From assembly GCA_963844235.1 (NCBI GenBank), contig CAWJNF010000001.1:372001-436000 (forward strand): a DNA stretch of 64,000 nucleotides, given 5' to 3'. Source of the DNA: CAWJNF01 sp963844235 (lineage in GTDB: Bacteria; Actinomycetota; Thermoleophilia; Gaiellales; Gaiellaceae). The position numbers and the translations under genes were made by a program. The stretch's first letter is position 1. Every line of letters starts with the position of its first letter. Under the pieces are notes generated by a model that was given only the letters and a program-made list of their open reading frames with translations, was not told the origin of the DNA and did not search any database. Of the stretch, positions 37,604 through 48,002 are shown one piece after another.

Positions 37604-39865
37604 CTAACTATCCAGTTGCGGGAGAGGCTCGTCGTCCATGAAGCGGCGGAGGACGTTGGCGGTCATCCGCGAGACGTTGTTGTCGTAGCCGTTGTGCGAG
37701 AGGCTCCCGCACCAGGAGATCGAGCTCGTCGAGAAGACGGCTCCGCCGTTCTTCGTCGTGAAGTAGGTGATGTCTGCCCGCACCTGAAAGTCGGCCGTGC
37801 CGCCGGTGCCCGGGTAGTTGAAGAAGATCTCCTCGACGACGTGCGGGTAGTTGTCCGAATGGCCTTCGGAGTACGCGAGCAGCCGTGTCGCGGGCGGAGT
37901 GCCGACCAGCAGGTCGTAGCGGTCGAGCTCGTAGCCGGCGGCGCCGCCTCCGACGAGGCCGAAGTCGCCGATCTTCTCGTCCGGCCCGATGCCGTCCATG
38001 ATGAACGCGCAGGCGGGGTCCCGCGCGTCCGGCAGCTGTACGTAGTAGGAGGCGTGGTCGAAGCCCTCGGCGGTGAAGCCGGTGCCGAAGACCTTCTGCG
38101 GCGCCCGTGAGCGCCCGCGCCAGAGGCCCGACCGCTCGCCGTTCAGCTGCATCGAGTACTCGCCCGGTCGCGCCTGCCACGCACGCGAGCCGTACTCGCC
38201 CTTGCGCACCTCGATCAGGCCGGGCTTCTCGGGGTGCCAGGCGATGATCCAGTAGAAGCCGTTGGAGCCGAGGTACATGCCGCGTCCGCCCCCGGCGAGG
38301 TACGTCTCCCACGCGTCGAGCATCTCGCGCGAGTAGTACTCGGGGTGGGAGCCGGTGAAGACGACGTTGTAGCGCTCGAGCAGGGCGGCGCCCTCGTCGT
38401 GCAGCTCGCGATCGGTGGCCACGTCGTACTCGATGCCCATCGCCTCGAGCCAGTCGACGAGATGGAGATCCGCCGGGAACTGCCAGACCGTGCCCGGCGC
38501 CATGCGGAACTTCGGCCGCATGTTGATGATGGGCCTGAGCGCGGAGGAGGAGTGGACGCCGCTGCCGTCCGTGTGGGCGTCGTAGGTCGAGAGGCCGAGC
38601 TCGGTGTGGCCGTAGAGGTAGAAGTCCTGTTCCGCGACGACGGACGTGTGCCCGAGGATCGCCTGCGCCACCGGCACGTCGTGGACGATGTGCTCGTTCG
38701 CATAGGCGAGGTAGCTGGCGGTCGGAACCAGGAAGAGGGCCTTTGCGGTGGCTTGTCCGCGAGGCGGCAGCACGAAGAACGGCACCCAGTCCTCGGCATC
38801 GGTCTGGCCGAGCCGCAGCGCGTAGCAGCCGCTGCGTAGGCCGTCCGGCACGGTCCACGAGATGTCCGTCTCCCAGCCGCAGTCCTCGAGGTCGTCCTCG
38901 TGGAAGTGGATGGCGCCGTACTCCTCGGGCGCGTGCCGGTAGACCTCCTCGATACCCCGCCAGTTCCAGCCGGTCATCGCGCGGGCTGGGAAGTTGACGC
39001 ACATGCCGTGCAGCCCGCCGGGGCCCCGGTCGGTCACGTGATCGGTCGGGATGCCGCTCGGGCCGATGCCGTCGGCGAAGTCCCAGGCGGCGACGAGGCC
39101 GCTCGCCGGCGGCTCGCCGCCGGAGGTCACGGCGTCGAGCTCCTCCTCGGAGAGGGCACGGTTCCACACCCTGGGCCGGTCGACCTTGCCGTTCAGGTGC
39201 GAGTCGACCCACGTGCTCCCAGACTCGCGTGCCAGGCCGGCGATCGTGAACGCGGTGCCGGCGTCGCCGGGTGGCGACGAGACGGAGTGGGTGCTGCGTG
39301 CCTCGCCTGGAATCGGCACGATCGGGCTGAGCAGGCTGTTGGCCGCGTTGACGACCGAGCGCGAGTACAGGGTGACCGTGCCGGCGCCGTCGTACGTGGC
39401 CGCGACCGAGTACCAGCACGAGGGATAGAACGAGACCCCCGTCGCGACCGTCTCGCTTCCGATCCGGAGCGCCAGACCGCCGTCCTCGATCGTGAGTGCG
39501 TAGCCTGCTTGCGTCGCGGTCGCGTAACGGCCCATGATCCCCTGATCGGGCTTTGCCGGTGTGGTCGGCATGACGAAGGCCTGGAGCGTGAAGGCCCCGT
39601 CGAGCGCCAGCGCGCCGCCGTCCTCGACGAGGATGCAGGAGCCGGCATCTGTCGGTTGGAGCCGCCCGTCGTAGTCGCCGTTCGCATCCGTCTCGACGGC
39701 CTCTTCCTTGAAGCCCGGTCCCGCCGGATTCGTGTCGCCGTGAACGAGCCGGACGATGTCGGCGCGGTAGCGTCCGGGCTCCTCGCAGCTCACCTTGAAC
39801 TCGATGGGCTCCCCGGGAGCTACCGAGAGCCGGTCGCAGTAGCCGTGAATGGTGGCCTTGCGCAT
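37604..39865 (-). CDS. dmfA2: N,N-dimethylformamidase large (beta) subunit
   Basis: 753 residues. It hydrolyses dimethylformamide-type amides to dimethylamine and formate. An N-terminal LamG-like beta domain (about 80-245) precedes the alpha-beta catalytic part. The iron site in the characterised enzyme uses two Tyr and one Glu. Here ASYLAYANEH (Tyr388), STYDAH (Tyr428) and GSHPEYY (Glu509) occupy corresponding places; the 81-residue spacing from Tyr428 to Glu509 equals that I recall for the known ligands. The small subunit gene ends one base before. The substrate could be another small formamide. Confidence 0.87.
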   Translation of the reverse strand: MRKATIHGYCDRLSVAPGEPIEFKVSCEEPGRYRADIVRLVHGDTNPAGPGFKEEAVETDANGDYDGRLQPTDAGSCILVEDGGALALDGAFTLQAFVMPTTPAKPDQGIMGRYATATQAGYALTIEDGGLALRIGSETVATGVSFYPSCWYSVAATYDGAGTVTLYSRSVVNAANSLLSPIVPIPGEARSTHSVSSPPGDAGTAFTIAGLARESGSTWVDSHLNGKVDRPRVWNRALSEEELDAVTSGGEPPASGLVAAWDFADGIGPSGIPTDHVTDRGPGGLHGMCVNFPARAMTGWNWRGIEEVYRHAPEEYGAIHFHEDDLEDCGWETDISWTVPDGLRSGCYALRLGQTDAEDWVPFFVLPPRGQATAKALFLVPTASYLAYANEHIVHDVPVAQAILGHTSVVAEQDFYLYGHTELGLSTYDAHTDGSGVHSSSALRPIINMRPKFRMAPGTVWQFPADLHLVDWLEAMGIEYDVATDRELHDEGAALLERYNVVFTGSHPEYYSREMLDAWETYLAGGGRGMYLGSNGFYWIIAWHPEKPGLIEVRKGEYGSRAWQARPGEYSMQLNGERSGLWRGRSRAPQKVFGTGFTAEGFDHASYYVQLPDARDPACAFIMDGIGPDEKIGDFGLVGGGAAGYELDRYDLLVGTPPATRLLAYSEGHSDNYPHVVEEIFFNYPGTGGTADFQVRADITYFTTKNGGAVFSTSSISWCGSLSHNGYDNNVSRMTANVLRRFMDDEPLPQLDS

Positions 39866-39866
39866 C

Positions 39867-40214
39867 TCAGGCTCCCCTCAGGTCCCGCACACGTCGCAGG
39901 AAGACGCCGTGCATCGCCTCCTCCTCGGTCGCGAAGGTCTCGTCGTCGAGGATCTCCGTCGTCTTCCCCCGCACGCCCGACAGCACGCCGAGCTTGTACT
40001 CCTGCCACGGCTCGGTGGCGACGACGATGTACTTGCCGGTCTGCGGCTGGCGACGGAAGTAGTTGAGGACGCGCTCGAGCGCGTCAGAATGTTGCCCGAG
40101 CGGCCTCGCGCGGTGCTCCTCGATGAGCTCGTCCGTGATGAGCGCCTTGATGCGCTCTCGCTGCTTCGCGTCCCAGTCCGCATAGACCTGGAGCTGCCTG
40201 TCGACGACTGCCAC
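39867..40214 (-). CDS. dmfA1: N,N-dimethylformamidase small (alpha) subunit
   Basis: 115 residues, matching the small subunit of dimethylformamidase (about 15 kDa; alpha2beta2 enzyme). It is mostly helical and contains the conserved core VLNYFRRQPQTGKYIVVATEPWQEYKLG, read in two parts. The GTG start at 40214 is set by ggaggaggcag just upstream; the ATG at 40232 is too far from a site. It lies directly upstream of the large subunit gene on the same strand with one base between, so the two make one operon. Confidence 0.88.
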   Translation of the reverse strand: MAVVDRQLQVYADWDAKQRERIKALITDELIEEHRARPLGQHSDALERVLNYFRRQPQTGKYIVVATEPWQEYKLGVLSGVRGKTTEILDDETFATEEEAMHGVFLRRVRDLRGA

Positions 40215-40305
40215 GCTGCCTCCTCCGCGCATTCGGTGATTGGCGCTCGAACTCTCGCATGCCGCTCGACGCCGTGCGGCTCAAAGCGCGGCGTAGAGTG
40301 ACGTC

Positions 40306-40686
40306 GTGGCCACGATCCGGACGCAGGGCCTCGACCACTTCGCCGTCACCGTCAGGGACCTCGAGCGATCCGAGCGCTTCTACCGCGACGTCCTCGGCCT
40401 CGAGCGGGTGTTCGCCGACGAGTGGGCGGAACCGGTCATGATGATGACCGCCGCCGGGAGCGGCGTCGCGCTCTTCCAGGCGGAGCCGGGCCCGCCAGGC
40501 GAGCGCCAACCCGTGCGGGTGGTGCACGTCGCCTTTCGCGTCGACCGAGCGATGTTCGACCTCGCGCGGCAGGTTCTCCCTGACGTCGGCCTCGAGCCGC
40601 AGTTCGAAGACCACGGCGTCGCGCACTCGATCTACTTCCCGGACCCGGACGGGCACCGGCTGGAGCTCACGACGTACGAGGTCTGA
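40306..40686 (+). CDS. VOC superfamily (glyoxalase-like) protein
   Basis: 126 residues. Paired beta-alpha-beta-beta-beta modules: HFAVTVRDLERSERFYRDVLGLE and HVAFRVDR, then IYFPDPDGHRLELTTYE. Metal-ligand positions His11 and the Glu of RLELT are present. A substrate cannot be named. Divergent from the formamidase operon with 91 bases between. Confidence 0.85.
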   Translation: MATIRTQGLDHFAVTVRDLERSERFYRDVLGLERVFADEWAEPVMMMTAAGSGVALFQAEPGPPGERQPVRVVHVAFRVDRAMFDLARQVLPDVGLEPQFEDHGVAHSIYFPDPDGHRLELTTYEV

Positions 40687-40737
40687 CCGCGCGAAGCCCA
40701 CGGCGGGCAGGGAGTCGGCCGCCGCCGCTGAAATCGG

Positions 40738-41944
40738 ATGCCGATGCGAGGTTGGCTGGGCACTATCGCGTTGGGCGTGGCGCTCGTGAGCGCGGGCGCC
40801 GCCGTGCTCGTCTGGGCCGACGCGGCTGCCCGGCACGCCGGCGTCTTCGTCGCCGCGCCACGGACCGATCCGGTGGTGACCAGGACTGCGGCTCCCGCCT
40901 CCGTGGCGGCCGTCCCAGCGGTCGCGCAACCTCCGAAGCCGTCGTCACGTCTGCGGCTGAAGCTCGTCAGAGTGATCACCGGGGCGATCTCGCCGAAATC
41001 TGTGGTCGCCTCCCAGGACAGGACGCTTCTTCGCCCAGAACATGATGTACCGACACACCGTGACGGTCTACGACCGTCGCTTCCACCTCGTGGAGACGAT
41101 CCCGGACGCCGTCCGGCTCGCGCGGCTCGGGCACCCGCGGTACCGAGGCACGACTCGCGGGGCGCCCGTCGAGGCGGCGTTCTCCCCGGACGGCGCCTAC
41201 GCCTATGTCTCGAACTACGCCATGTACGGCGAGGGCTTCGGGCATCCCGGCGACGACGTCTGCTCCCCGTCGGCGGGCTACGACGAGAGCTTCGTCTACC
41301 GGGTCGATGTACGCCGGTTGAGGATCGACCGGGCGCTCGCCGTCGGGTCGGTGCCGAAGTTCGTCGCCACGACACCCGACGGCCGTCTCGTCCTCGTCGC
41401 GAACTGGTGCTCGTACGACCTCTCGGTGCTCGATGCCGAGAGCGGGCGGCAGCTGCGACGGATCCCGCTCGGGCCGTACCCGCGGGGAATCGCCGTCGGG
41501 AGCGAGTCGAGCTTCGCCTACGTCGCCGTGATGGGCTCGGCCGACATTGCCAAGGTCGACCTGCGCTCGTTCCGGGTCACGTGGCTGCGCGGCATCGGGC
41601 TCACGCCGCGCCACCTCGTGCTCGACCCGGCCGGGCGATTCCTCTACGCGACGCTCAACGCCGAGGGCCGCGTCGTCAAGGTCGACGTCCGGACGGGGCG
41701 TGTGGTCGCGGGGGTCTCCACCGGCCGCGCTCCGCGGTCGATGACGATCGCCCCTGACGGCCGCTCGCTCTACGTCGTCAACTACGAGTCCGACACCGTC
41801 TCCAAGGTGCGCGCGCGTGACATGCGCGTCGTACAGACCGTGGCGACGAACCACCATCCGATCGGGATCACCTACGACGCGGCGACGCGGCAGGTCTGGG
41901 TCGCCTGCTACAGCGGCTCGATCATGGTCTTTCGGGACAGGTGA
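40738..41944 (+). CDS. YVTN-type beta-propeller protein, frameshifted
   Basis: About 401 residues if one inserted base near 41015-41025 is removed. The first frame gives a signal-anchor helix (GWLGTIALGVALVSAGAAVLVW) and a linker reading up to ITGAISPKSVVAS. The other frame resumes at RFFAQNMMYRHTVTVYDRRF and carries repeated propeller blades with the PDGR and YVVN strands (VSNYAM, VANWCSYDLSVLD, YVAVMGSADIAKVD, YVVNYESDTVSKV). It is expected outside the membrane. The function of these propellers is mostly unknown, often scaffold or binding. No partner is evident nearby. Confidence 0.8.
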
Positions 41945-41953
41945 TCCCGGAAA

Positions 41954-42033
41954 GGGGTCTGACCCATGGGGTCAGACCCCCTACACGTGTGTGACGGACC
42001 GGGTCGAATGTGACGCGGAAGTGTGCCAAGACG
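41954..42033 (+). repeat. Dispersed palindromic element A, copy 2
   Basis: Palindrome ggggtctgaccc/ggggtcagacccc (41954-41980), then tail motifs gaatgtgacg (42006) and agtgtgccaagac (42020-42032), as in copy 1 at 2303. It sits right after the propeller stop and before the cyclase stop, in the same orientation as copy 1. Confidence 0.7.
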
Positions 42034-42067
42034 TGCACGCGCTCCCGTGGCGGCGAGCGAAACGGTC

Positions 42068-43012
42068 TCAGAGGACGGCGATCGGGTTGACGGGGGAGCC
42101 GACGGCGCCGAGGAAGGGCAGCGGCGGTGCGGAGAAGAGGAAGTCCCAGGCGCCGCGTGCCCGGCAGGAGCGTGCCAGCTCGTCGAGCTCGAAGATCTCC
42201 CCGACGAGCAGCCCCATGTACACGATCCCGATCGCGTGGAACGGGAGCGGCAGGTGGTAGCGGCTGGGGACGACCTCGAAGGCCCAGTTGTCGGCTGCAA
42301 CCGCCGCCACGTCGCGGTCGCGGAGCCAGGGGAGGGCGTCCCACCCGAGACCGGGCTCGTCGCTCTCGACGAAGCGATCCCACGCATCCTCGCGGCGGAT
42401 CCGTCCGAGGTGGCCGGTCCGAACGAGCAGCACGTCGCCGCTTCCCACTTCGACGTCCTGCGCGGCGAGGGTCGCCTCGAGCTCGGCCACCGTGATGTGA
42501 TGGTCGGGCGCGAGCGCCTCGACGCCGAGCTGGGCGGCCACATCGGCGAGAACGCCTCGGCTGACGACCCGGTCCCGAAGCACGGCGATGTCGTTAGCCT
42601 CGGCGCCCTTGGCACCGACGAGGGCGCAGTCGCGGCCGTTGTACATGCGGTACTCGTGGAAGACGTGCGCCAGCGAGTCCCACTGGGTCGCCGCCTGGAG
42701 CGACATGACGACCATGTCGTCGGCGAAGCCGTGGCCCTCGATGCCGTAGGCGGACTGCCGGCCCGTCTTCACGTCGGTTCCGGTCGCCACCATCGAGCGC
42801 TGCGGGTTGAGCCGGTACGACGCCTTGAACTGCGGCGTGTCCGGCTCGAAGTCGACAGCCAGCGAGAGGGCCTCGCCGCTTCGGACGCAGCGCGCCGCCT
42901 GGAGACGCTTCTCCGGCGTGATCAGGTTCGCGGTGCCGAGCTCGTCGTCCTCACCGAAGCGCCCCCAGTTGGAAACGTTGCGGATGAGCTCCTCGACGGC
43001 AGGCGCGTTCAT
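42068..43012 (-). CDS. Cyclase family protein (kynurenine-formamidase-like fold)
   Basis: 314 residues. Metal-dependent hydrolase/cyclase family (PF04199). The key site QWDSLAHV (110-117) replaces the more common HxGTHxD motif and is typical of one subgroup. SGDVLLVRTGHL is the second family strand. Substrate unknown. ATG at 43012 overlaps the end of the flavin oxidoreductase gene by 4 bases, so the two form an operon. The end is close to repeat copy 2. Confidence 0.85.
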   Translation of the reverse strand: MNAPAVEELIRNVSNWGRFGEDDELGTANLITPEKRLQAARCVRSGEALSLAVDFEPDTPQFKASYRLNPQRSMVATGTDVKTGRQSAYGIEGHGFADDMVVMSLQAATQWDSLAHVFHEYRMYNGRDCALVGAKGAEANDIAVLRDRVVSRGVLADVAAQLGVEALAPDHHITVAELEATLAAQDVEVGSGDVLLVRTGHLGRIRREDAWDRFVESDEPGLGWDALPWLRDRDVAAVAADNWAFEVVPSRYHLPLPFHAIGIVYMGLLVGEIFELDELARSCRARGAWDFLFSAPPLPFLGAVGSPVNPIAVL

Positions 43013-44034
43013 GGCACCGGGATCTCGCGCAGGCGCGGAGCGACCTCGGCGGCGAAGAGACGCATGCTCGAGATCGCGTCCTCGTACGGCACGCCCGCGT
43101 AACGGAACGCGTAGGCGAGGTGGCCGGTACGCGTCGCCTCGGCCAGATACGCAGCCTTCTCGACGACCTGGTCGGGCGTGCCCCAGAGCTGTGCCCCCGC
43201 GAAGGCCTCGAGCTCCCCCTCGGCATCCGACCCGAGCTCGTAGTGGTCGATCGCGCTCAACCGGTACGCGCGCGCGTACTGGTTGCCGAGCTCCCGAGCC
43301 CGCCCCGGGTCCCGGTCGACGAAGCCGTACGTGAGCGTGACCGTCGGGGGCGGGTCGTGGCCGTGCGCCGTGACGAACATCGCACGATGACGTCGAACCT
43401 GCTCGGCGACCTCCTCCCACGAGCGCAGGCCAATGCGGAGAAGGCCGAGCCCGCTTTCCGCGGCCCGGTCCAGCGAGGCAGGCGAGCCGGCCGCCATGTA
43501 GAGGCGGCCGGAGAACGAGCCTCGCGGCTGGGGCCGGACCTCCACGCGCGGATCGCCGTCGCGCTCGAGCGCGCCCGTCTCGAGCGCGCGCAAGACAACG
43601 GCGAGGTTCTCGTCGAAGCGCTGGCGTGCCTCGGCGAGGTCGACGCCGAACGCGTTGAACTCGCGCCGAGCGTCGCCCTTCCCGAAACCCACGAAGAGGC
43701 GACCCTGGCTCAGGTAGTCGAGAACGACGACCTGCTCGACGACCCGCAGCGGATCGTTCCAGGGAAGGACGATGACCATGGTGCCGATCGACGCGCCTGG
43801 GAACCGGCCGGTGACGTACGCGAGCAGCTGGAGCGGCGACGGCGCCAGGTTGTAGTCGCCGAAGTGGTGCTCCGTGACCCAGAACTCGTCGAATCCGATC
43901 TCGCCGGCGAGGTCGACCAGGTCGAGCTCGCGCCGCATCCGCTCCGTGTCCGGCAACGGGGACGGCTCCGACTCCACGTTGGCCTGCGGGAAGATCACGT
44001 AGCCCGAGCGCACGCGCGTATCCTCGCAACTCAC
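43009..44034 (-). CDS. LLM-class flavin-dependent oxidoreductase
   Basis: 341 residues of the bacterial luciferase-like family. Barrel motifs: LAGEIGFDEFWVTEHHFGDYNLAPSP near residue 43, SQGRLFVGFGKGDARREFNAFG near 109, and the C-terminal WGTPDQVVEKAAYLAEATRTGHL (typical of the LLM group). Uses reduced FMN. Start GTG 44034 or the GTG at 44013 (VRSGYVIFPQ) are both possible. In an operon with the cyclase gene, a pairing often seen in degradation of small organics. Confidence 0.87.
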   Translation of the reverse strand: MSCEDTRVRSGYVIFPQANVESEPSPLPDTERMRRELDLVDLAGEIGFDEFWVTEHHFGDYNLAPSPLQLLAYVTGRFPGASIGTMVIVLPWNDPLRVVEQVVVLDYLSQGRLFVGFGKGDARREFNAFGVDLAEARQRFDENLAVVLRALETGALERDGDPRVEVRPQPRGSFSGRLYMAAGSPASLDRAAESGLGLLRIGLRSWEEVAEQVRRHRAMFVTAHGHDPPPTVTLTYGFVDRDPGRARELGNQYARAYRLSAIDHYELGSDAEGELEAFAGAQLWGTPDQVVEKAAYLAEATRTGHLAYAFRYAGVPYEDAISSMRLFAAEVAPRLREIPVP

Positions 44035-44184
44035 GCGTTTGGGCGTTCACTCTGACGCCCTCCTCATCCCGTTATGCACATCGCCTGCCAAGTACCAGGG
44101 TTGGGCCGAGCGGGCTCGAGCGCTATTGGCTCGCGGTCTCTCCCTAGCTGACAGGGCGCCCTGGATGCGGCTGGACACGGACGA

Positions 44185-44649
44185 TCAGATCGACGTCTCG
44201 CTGACCGTGATGACATCGTCCTCGATCTCGCCGAGAATCGACACAGGCTCCTCCGACCAGGCGGTGCCGGCCAGTGCAGGATCGTCGGGTTGCACGAGTC
44301 CGTCCACGGTCTCTAGGTCGAGACCGCTGACGATCAGCGACGGGCCGCCGCACTGCGGCGGATAGGACTCTGCCAGCATCGAGCAGAGCTGAACATCCTC
44401 GCCGTCGACCGCTACGAGATACCCCTTGACCATCAGCGGGCCCTCGAGCGGCGACGCTATCGCCTCCTCGATGCTCAACCCACCGCTGGGGATCGCGGCT
44501 CCGGCGCTCGGGGTCGCAGCGTCGCTCGGCTCGGAGGCGGGAGCCGCCGGCTCAGCGTCGCGGTTCTTGCCATTCGAGCCTCCGCAGGCAGCCGCGGCGA
44601 CGGTCAGGGCGGCTAGCGCGATCACGAGCGCGAGACGACTTCTGTTCAT
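44185..44649 (-). CDS. Small exported lipoprotein of unknown function
   Basis: 154 residues with a signal peptide ending in the lipobox VAAAAC (Cys22), a Pro/Ala/Ser-rich spacer (about 30-60) and a compact domain of about 90 residues containing a Cys pair (LCSMLAES and PPQCGGP), possibly a disulfide. The closing strands EEPVSILGEIEDDVITV suggest an OB-like or nucleic-acid-like barrel, as in small Gly-rich lipoproteins. An agggagct site precedes ATG 44649. It is divergent from the AfsR-like regulator. Confidence 0.78.
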   Translation of the reverse strand: MNRSRLALVIALAALTVAAAACGGSNGKNRDAEPAAPASEPSDAATPSAGAAIPSGGLSIEEAIASPLEGPLMVKGYLVAVDGEDVQLCSMLAESYPPQCGGPSLIVSGLDLETVDGLVQPDDPALAGTAWSEEPVSILGEIEDDVITVSETSI

Positions 44650-44801
44650 TACAGCTCCCTTCCAACATGTCCTGTTTCGACCGTGGAGCGGGCGCTGATG
44701 TTCCGCACGCACGGCGCATCGATCCCGGGGACCAGCAGAGATACTTAGTGCTGCCGGGTGCGGGTACTACGCCCGGTCACGGGATCGTCCAAGGAGTCGA
44801 A

Positions 44802-47800
44802 GTGGCGGAGACATGCTCCCTCGAGATCCGGGTGCTTGGGCCGTTCGAGGTGCTCGTGGACCGCCGCGCGCTCCCGGTCCGTGGCGCAGGCGAGCGAGTG
44901 CTGCTCGCGCGGCTTGCGAGCTCTGCCGGCCGCCTGCTCACGGCGGACCGTCTGATCGACGACCTGTGGGACGATGAACTGCCGGCCGACCCCGAGAAAC
45001 GCGCTGCAGCTGCGGGTCTCGAAGCTGCGCAAGCTGGTCGGGGCGGCGATTGTCACCGAGCCGGCGGGCTACCGCCTCGACGTGGGGGAGACCGACGTCG
45101 ACGCCGGCCGGTTCCGTCGCTTGGTTTCGGAGCGACGATACGACGAGGCGCTGGCGATCTGGCGAGGAGCCCCGTATGGGGAGTTCGTCGAGCAGGGCTG
45201 GGCGCTCGTCGAAGCCGCAGAGCTCAGCGAGCTGCGCGCGTCGGCACTGGAGGCCCGTATGGCGGTGCGGCTCGATGCGGGAGAGGGTGCGTCGCTCGTT
45301 CCTGAGCTCGTTGCGCTTGTCGCGGAGGATCCTCTGCGTGAGCGACTGCGTGGCCACCTGATGCACGCGCTCTACCGGTCGGGCCGCACTTCCGATGCGC
45401 TCGCGACGTATCGCGAGTTGCGGACGCTGCTTCGGGACGAGCTTGGTTTGACTCCGTCCGTCGAGCTGCGTCGGCTCGAGGAGGCGATCCTGCGCGAGGA
45501 TCCGTCCCTGGACGAAGAAGCGTCGGAGCCCCCATCCATCTCCAGGCTTCCGGTGCCGCTCACGCACCTGATCGGCAGGGACGTCGAGCTGGGCAGGGTC
45601 CCGGAGCTGCTGGAACGCAGCCGGCTGCTCACGCTGGTTGGGCCGGGGGGTGCGGGCAAGACGAGTCTCGCCATCGTGGCTGGACGGCAGATCGTGGACC
45701 GCTACCGCCATGGGGCCTGGTTTGTTCCCCTCGCCAACGTGCGAGATGCGTCCGAACTTCCGTCCGCCGTGGCAGAGGCGATCGGGGTCTCCGACCCCGA
45801 CGCACGATCCATCTGGGGAGTCGTGTCGGCGTGGTTCTCCACGCGCCACGCTCTGCTCCTCGTGGACAACTGCGAGCATCTCATCGAGGGTTGCGCGCAG
45901 TTAGTCCAAGAGCTGCTCGCTTCTGCGGCCAGTGTGAACGTGATGGCAACCAGCCGCGAGCCGCTTGGGATCCCGGGCGAGGTTCAGATGCGCGTTCCGC
46001 CTCTTGGCACCGACGACGCGGTACGTCTTTTCGTCGAGCGTGCGCGCGCCATCCAGCCGGAGTTCACGCTGGACGGCGTCGAGGAGCTGGTGCGGAGCAT
46101 CGCCGAGCGGCTGGACGGCATGCCGCTGGCGATCGAGCTGGCGGCCGCGCGTGTCAACACGATGACCGCGGCAGAGATTGCGGCCCGGCTCGACGATCGC
46201 TTCGCGTTGTTGACAAGCGGTCCCCGAACGGCGGAGGAGCGGCACCGGACGCTTCGAGCCGTCGTCGATTGGAGCTACGAGCTGCTTGGCGATGCCGAGC
46301 GAGCGCTGTTGCGGCACCTGTCGGTTTCCCGCGGGTGGACGCTCGAGGCGGCGGCAGCGAGCGTGGACTGCGACGCAGCCGATGTTCTGGATCCCCTGTC
46401 TGCCCTGGTCGATCGCTCGCTCGTGGTCGCAGAGGACGGGCGTTTCCGTATGCTCGAGACCATCCGCGCCTACGCGGAGGCCCGGTTGATGGACTCGGGC
46501 GAGTATCCGCAGGCACGCGGCCGGCACGCGCGCTACTACACCGCCCTCGCAGAGCGCGCGGAGCCGGAGCTCCGCGGCGGTGAGCAGGGTGCCTGGCTGT
46601 CCCGCCTTCGGGACGATGACGCAAACTTCCGCGTGGCCCTGGATTGGGCACGCCAGGATGTAGACGATCCGGACCTCGCCATGAGCCTGGCGGGGGCGCT
46701 CGGCTGGTACTGGTATGTCGGCCGCCAGATGGACGGCCTGGCCCAGCTTCGGGCAACCCTGGAGGCGCCGGGCGGCTGCGGCCCGGCCCGGGCACGCGCG
46801 CTGCAGGCGCTGTCGCTGGCTGCCCGGCCGGCGGGGTGCATCGTGCATGCGAGCAACGAGGCGGCGGAGGCGGCGCGGGAGAGCCTCATGCTGTTTGGCG
46901 ACGGCGACGCCGAGCGGGCCGCGCTCTCACGGCTGCTGCTCGCTGTCCAGGGAGTGGCCGAAGGAGACATGCACGCGCACCTGGGCGAGGTGGACCGCGC
47001 ACGGCGGGTGCTTCGGTCCCACGACGATGTCTGGGGCACGGCGTTGGCGGACTTCGTGGAGATGGAGATTCGGCTTCACCACGGGGCCGTCGACGAGGCG
47101 CTGCCGTATGGGGAGCGTGCTGCAGCCGCGTTCGACTCGTTACGCGACGACTGGGGACGCTCTGCCGTGCGGCTCCATCTCGGTCATGGCCTGAGGCTGG
47201 CCGGGCGCACTGGCGAGGCGGACGAGGTTCTGGACCTCGCAGTCGAGCTAAGCCGGGAAACGGGACTCCCGAACAACCTGGCCCGATCGTACGTCGAGCT
47301 CGGCGAGGCTGCCCTTCAACGCGGCGCCGCGGACAGGGCCGAGGTCTGGTTCGACGCTGCGGAGGAGATCGCTGCGGATGTTGGCAGCGAGACGCTGCTG
47401 GCGCTCGTTCTGCTCGGCCGTGGCGCCGTCGGCCGCTGGCGTCGGGATACCTCCGCGGCGCAGGGGTACTACCACCAGGCGCTGGAGATCAGCCTCGCCG
47501 CTGAGATACCGAGAGGCGAGGCGCGCGCCCGGGCGGGCCTCGCCGCCACCGCTCTGGATGCCGGCGAGATCGAGACGGCGGTTGCGCAGTTGAGCGAAAC
47601 AGTGGCGATCGCACGTCGGATCGGGGATCTCGCCCTTGTCGCGGTTGCGCTCGAGCAGTCCAGCCGGGCGGCAGCGGCCGACGGCGATGAGCCCGAACGC
47701 GCACGGCTGCTGCACGAGGCCGACGAGCTGCGGTCGCAGCAGGGCAGGCCACGCGGGGCGCTCGAGCAACGCGACATCCCGGCGCCCGTCGCGACGGCCT

Positions 47801-47802
47801 AG
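44802..47802 (+). CDS. AfsR/SARP-like regulator (BTAD, NB-ARC, TPR), frameshifted
   Basis: About 999 residues when one extra A in the AAA at 44997-44999 is removed. An OmpR-type winged helix covers about 1-95 (ETCSLEIRVLGPFEVLVD; DRLIDDLWDDELPADP). A BTAD domain follows (about 95-245), then an NB-ARC ATPase with GPGGAGKTSLA and DNCEHL, and a TPR-rich end with LARSYVELGEAALQRG. Such proteins switch on secondary-metabolism or transport genes in actinobacteria. The first frame is open at a GTG after aaggag, which fixes the start. It may control the neighbouring lipoprotein or the MFS exporter and multicopper oxidase downstream (inference). Confidence 0.87.
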
Positions 47803-48002
47803 CCCTCGCTGCCGTCGATAGCGGCGCGCAGCTCGTCAATCTCCACGTCTCCGATGACGCGGATCGACCGTTCGTCGTGGCCGACCTCGACCGCCACGAC
47901 CGAGGCGACGTCGTGGAGGCGCGCGCACATGCGTCTGAGCTCTCGCCTGTTGGTGTGCACAGGCAACGAGATCAACACGGTTCGGATCGATTCCCTGGCC
48001 AC
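47799..48002 (-). CDS. Small HMA-like protein lacking the CxxC metal site
   Basis: 67 residues. The sequence follows the heavy-metal-associated (HMA) pattern in strand and helix order (RTVLISLPV, ELRRMCARLHDVASVVAVEV, IRVIGDVEIDELRAAID). The loop that carries MxCxxC in copper chaperones reads VHTNRREL, so metal binding is not expected at this site. The stop overlaps the AfsR-like regulator stop (shared CTAG). No good ribosome-binding site precedes the GTG at 48002. It may be a degraded copper chaperone. The multicopper oxidase lies 2 kb away. Confidence 0.5.
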   Translation of the reverse strand: MARESIRTVLISLPVHTNRRELRRMCARLHDVASVVAVEVGHDERSIRVIGDVEIDELRAAIDGSEG

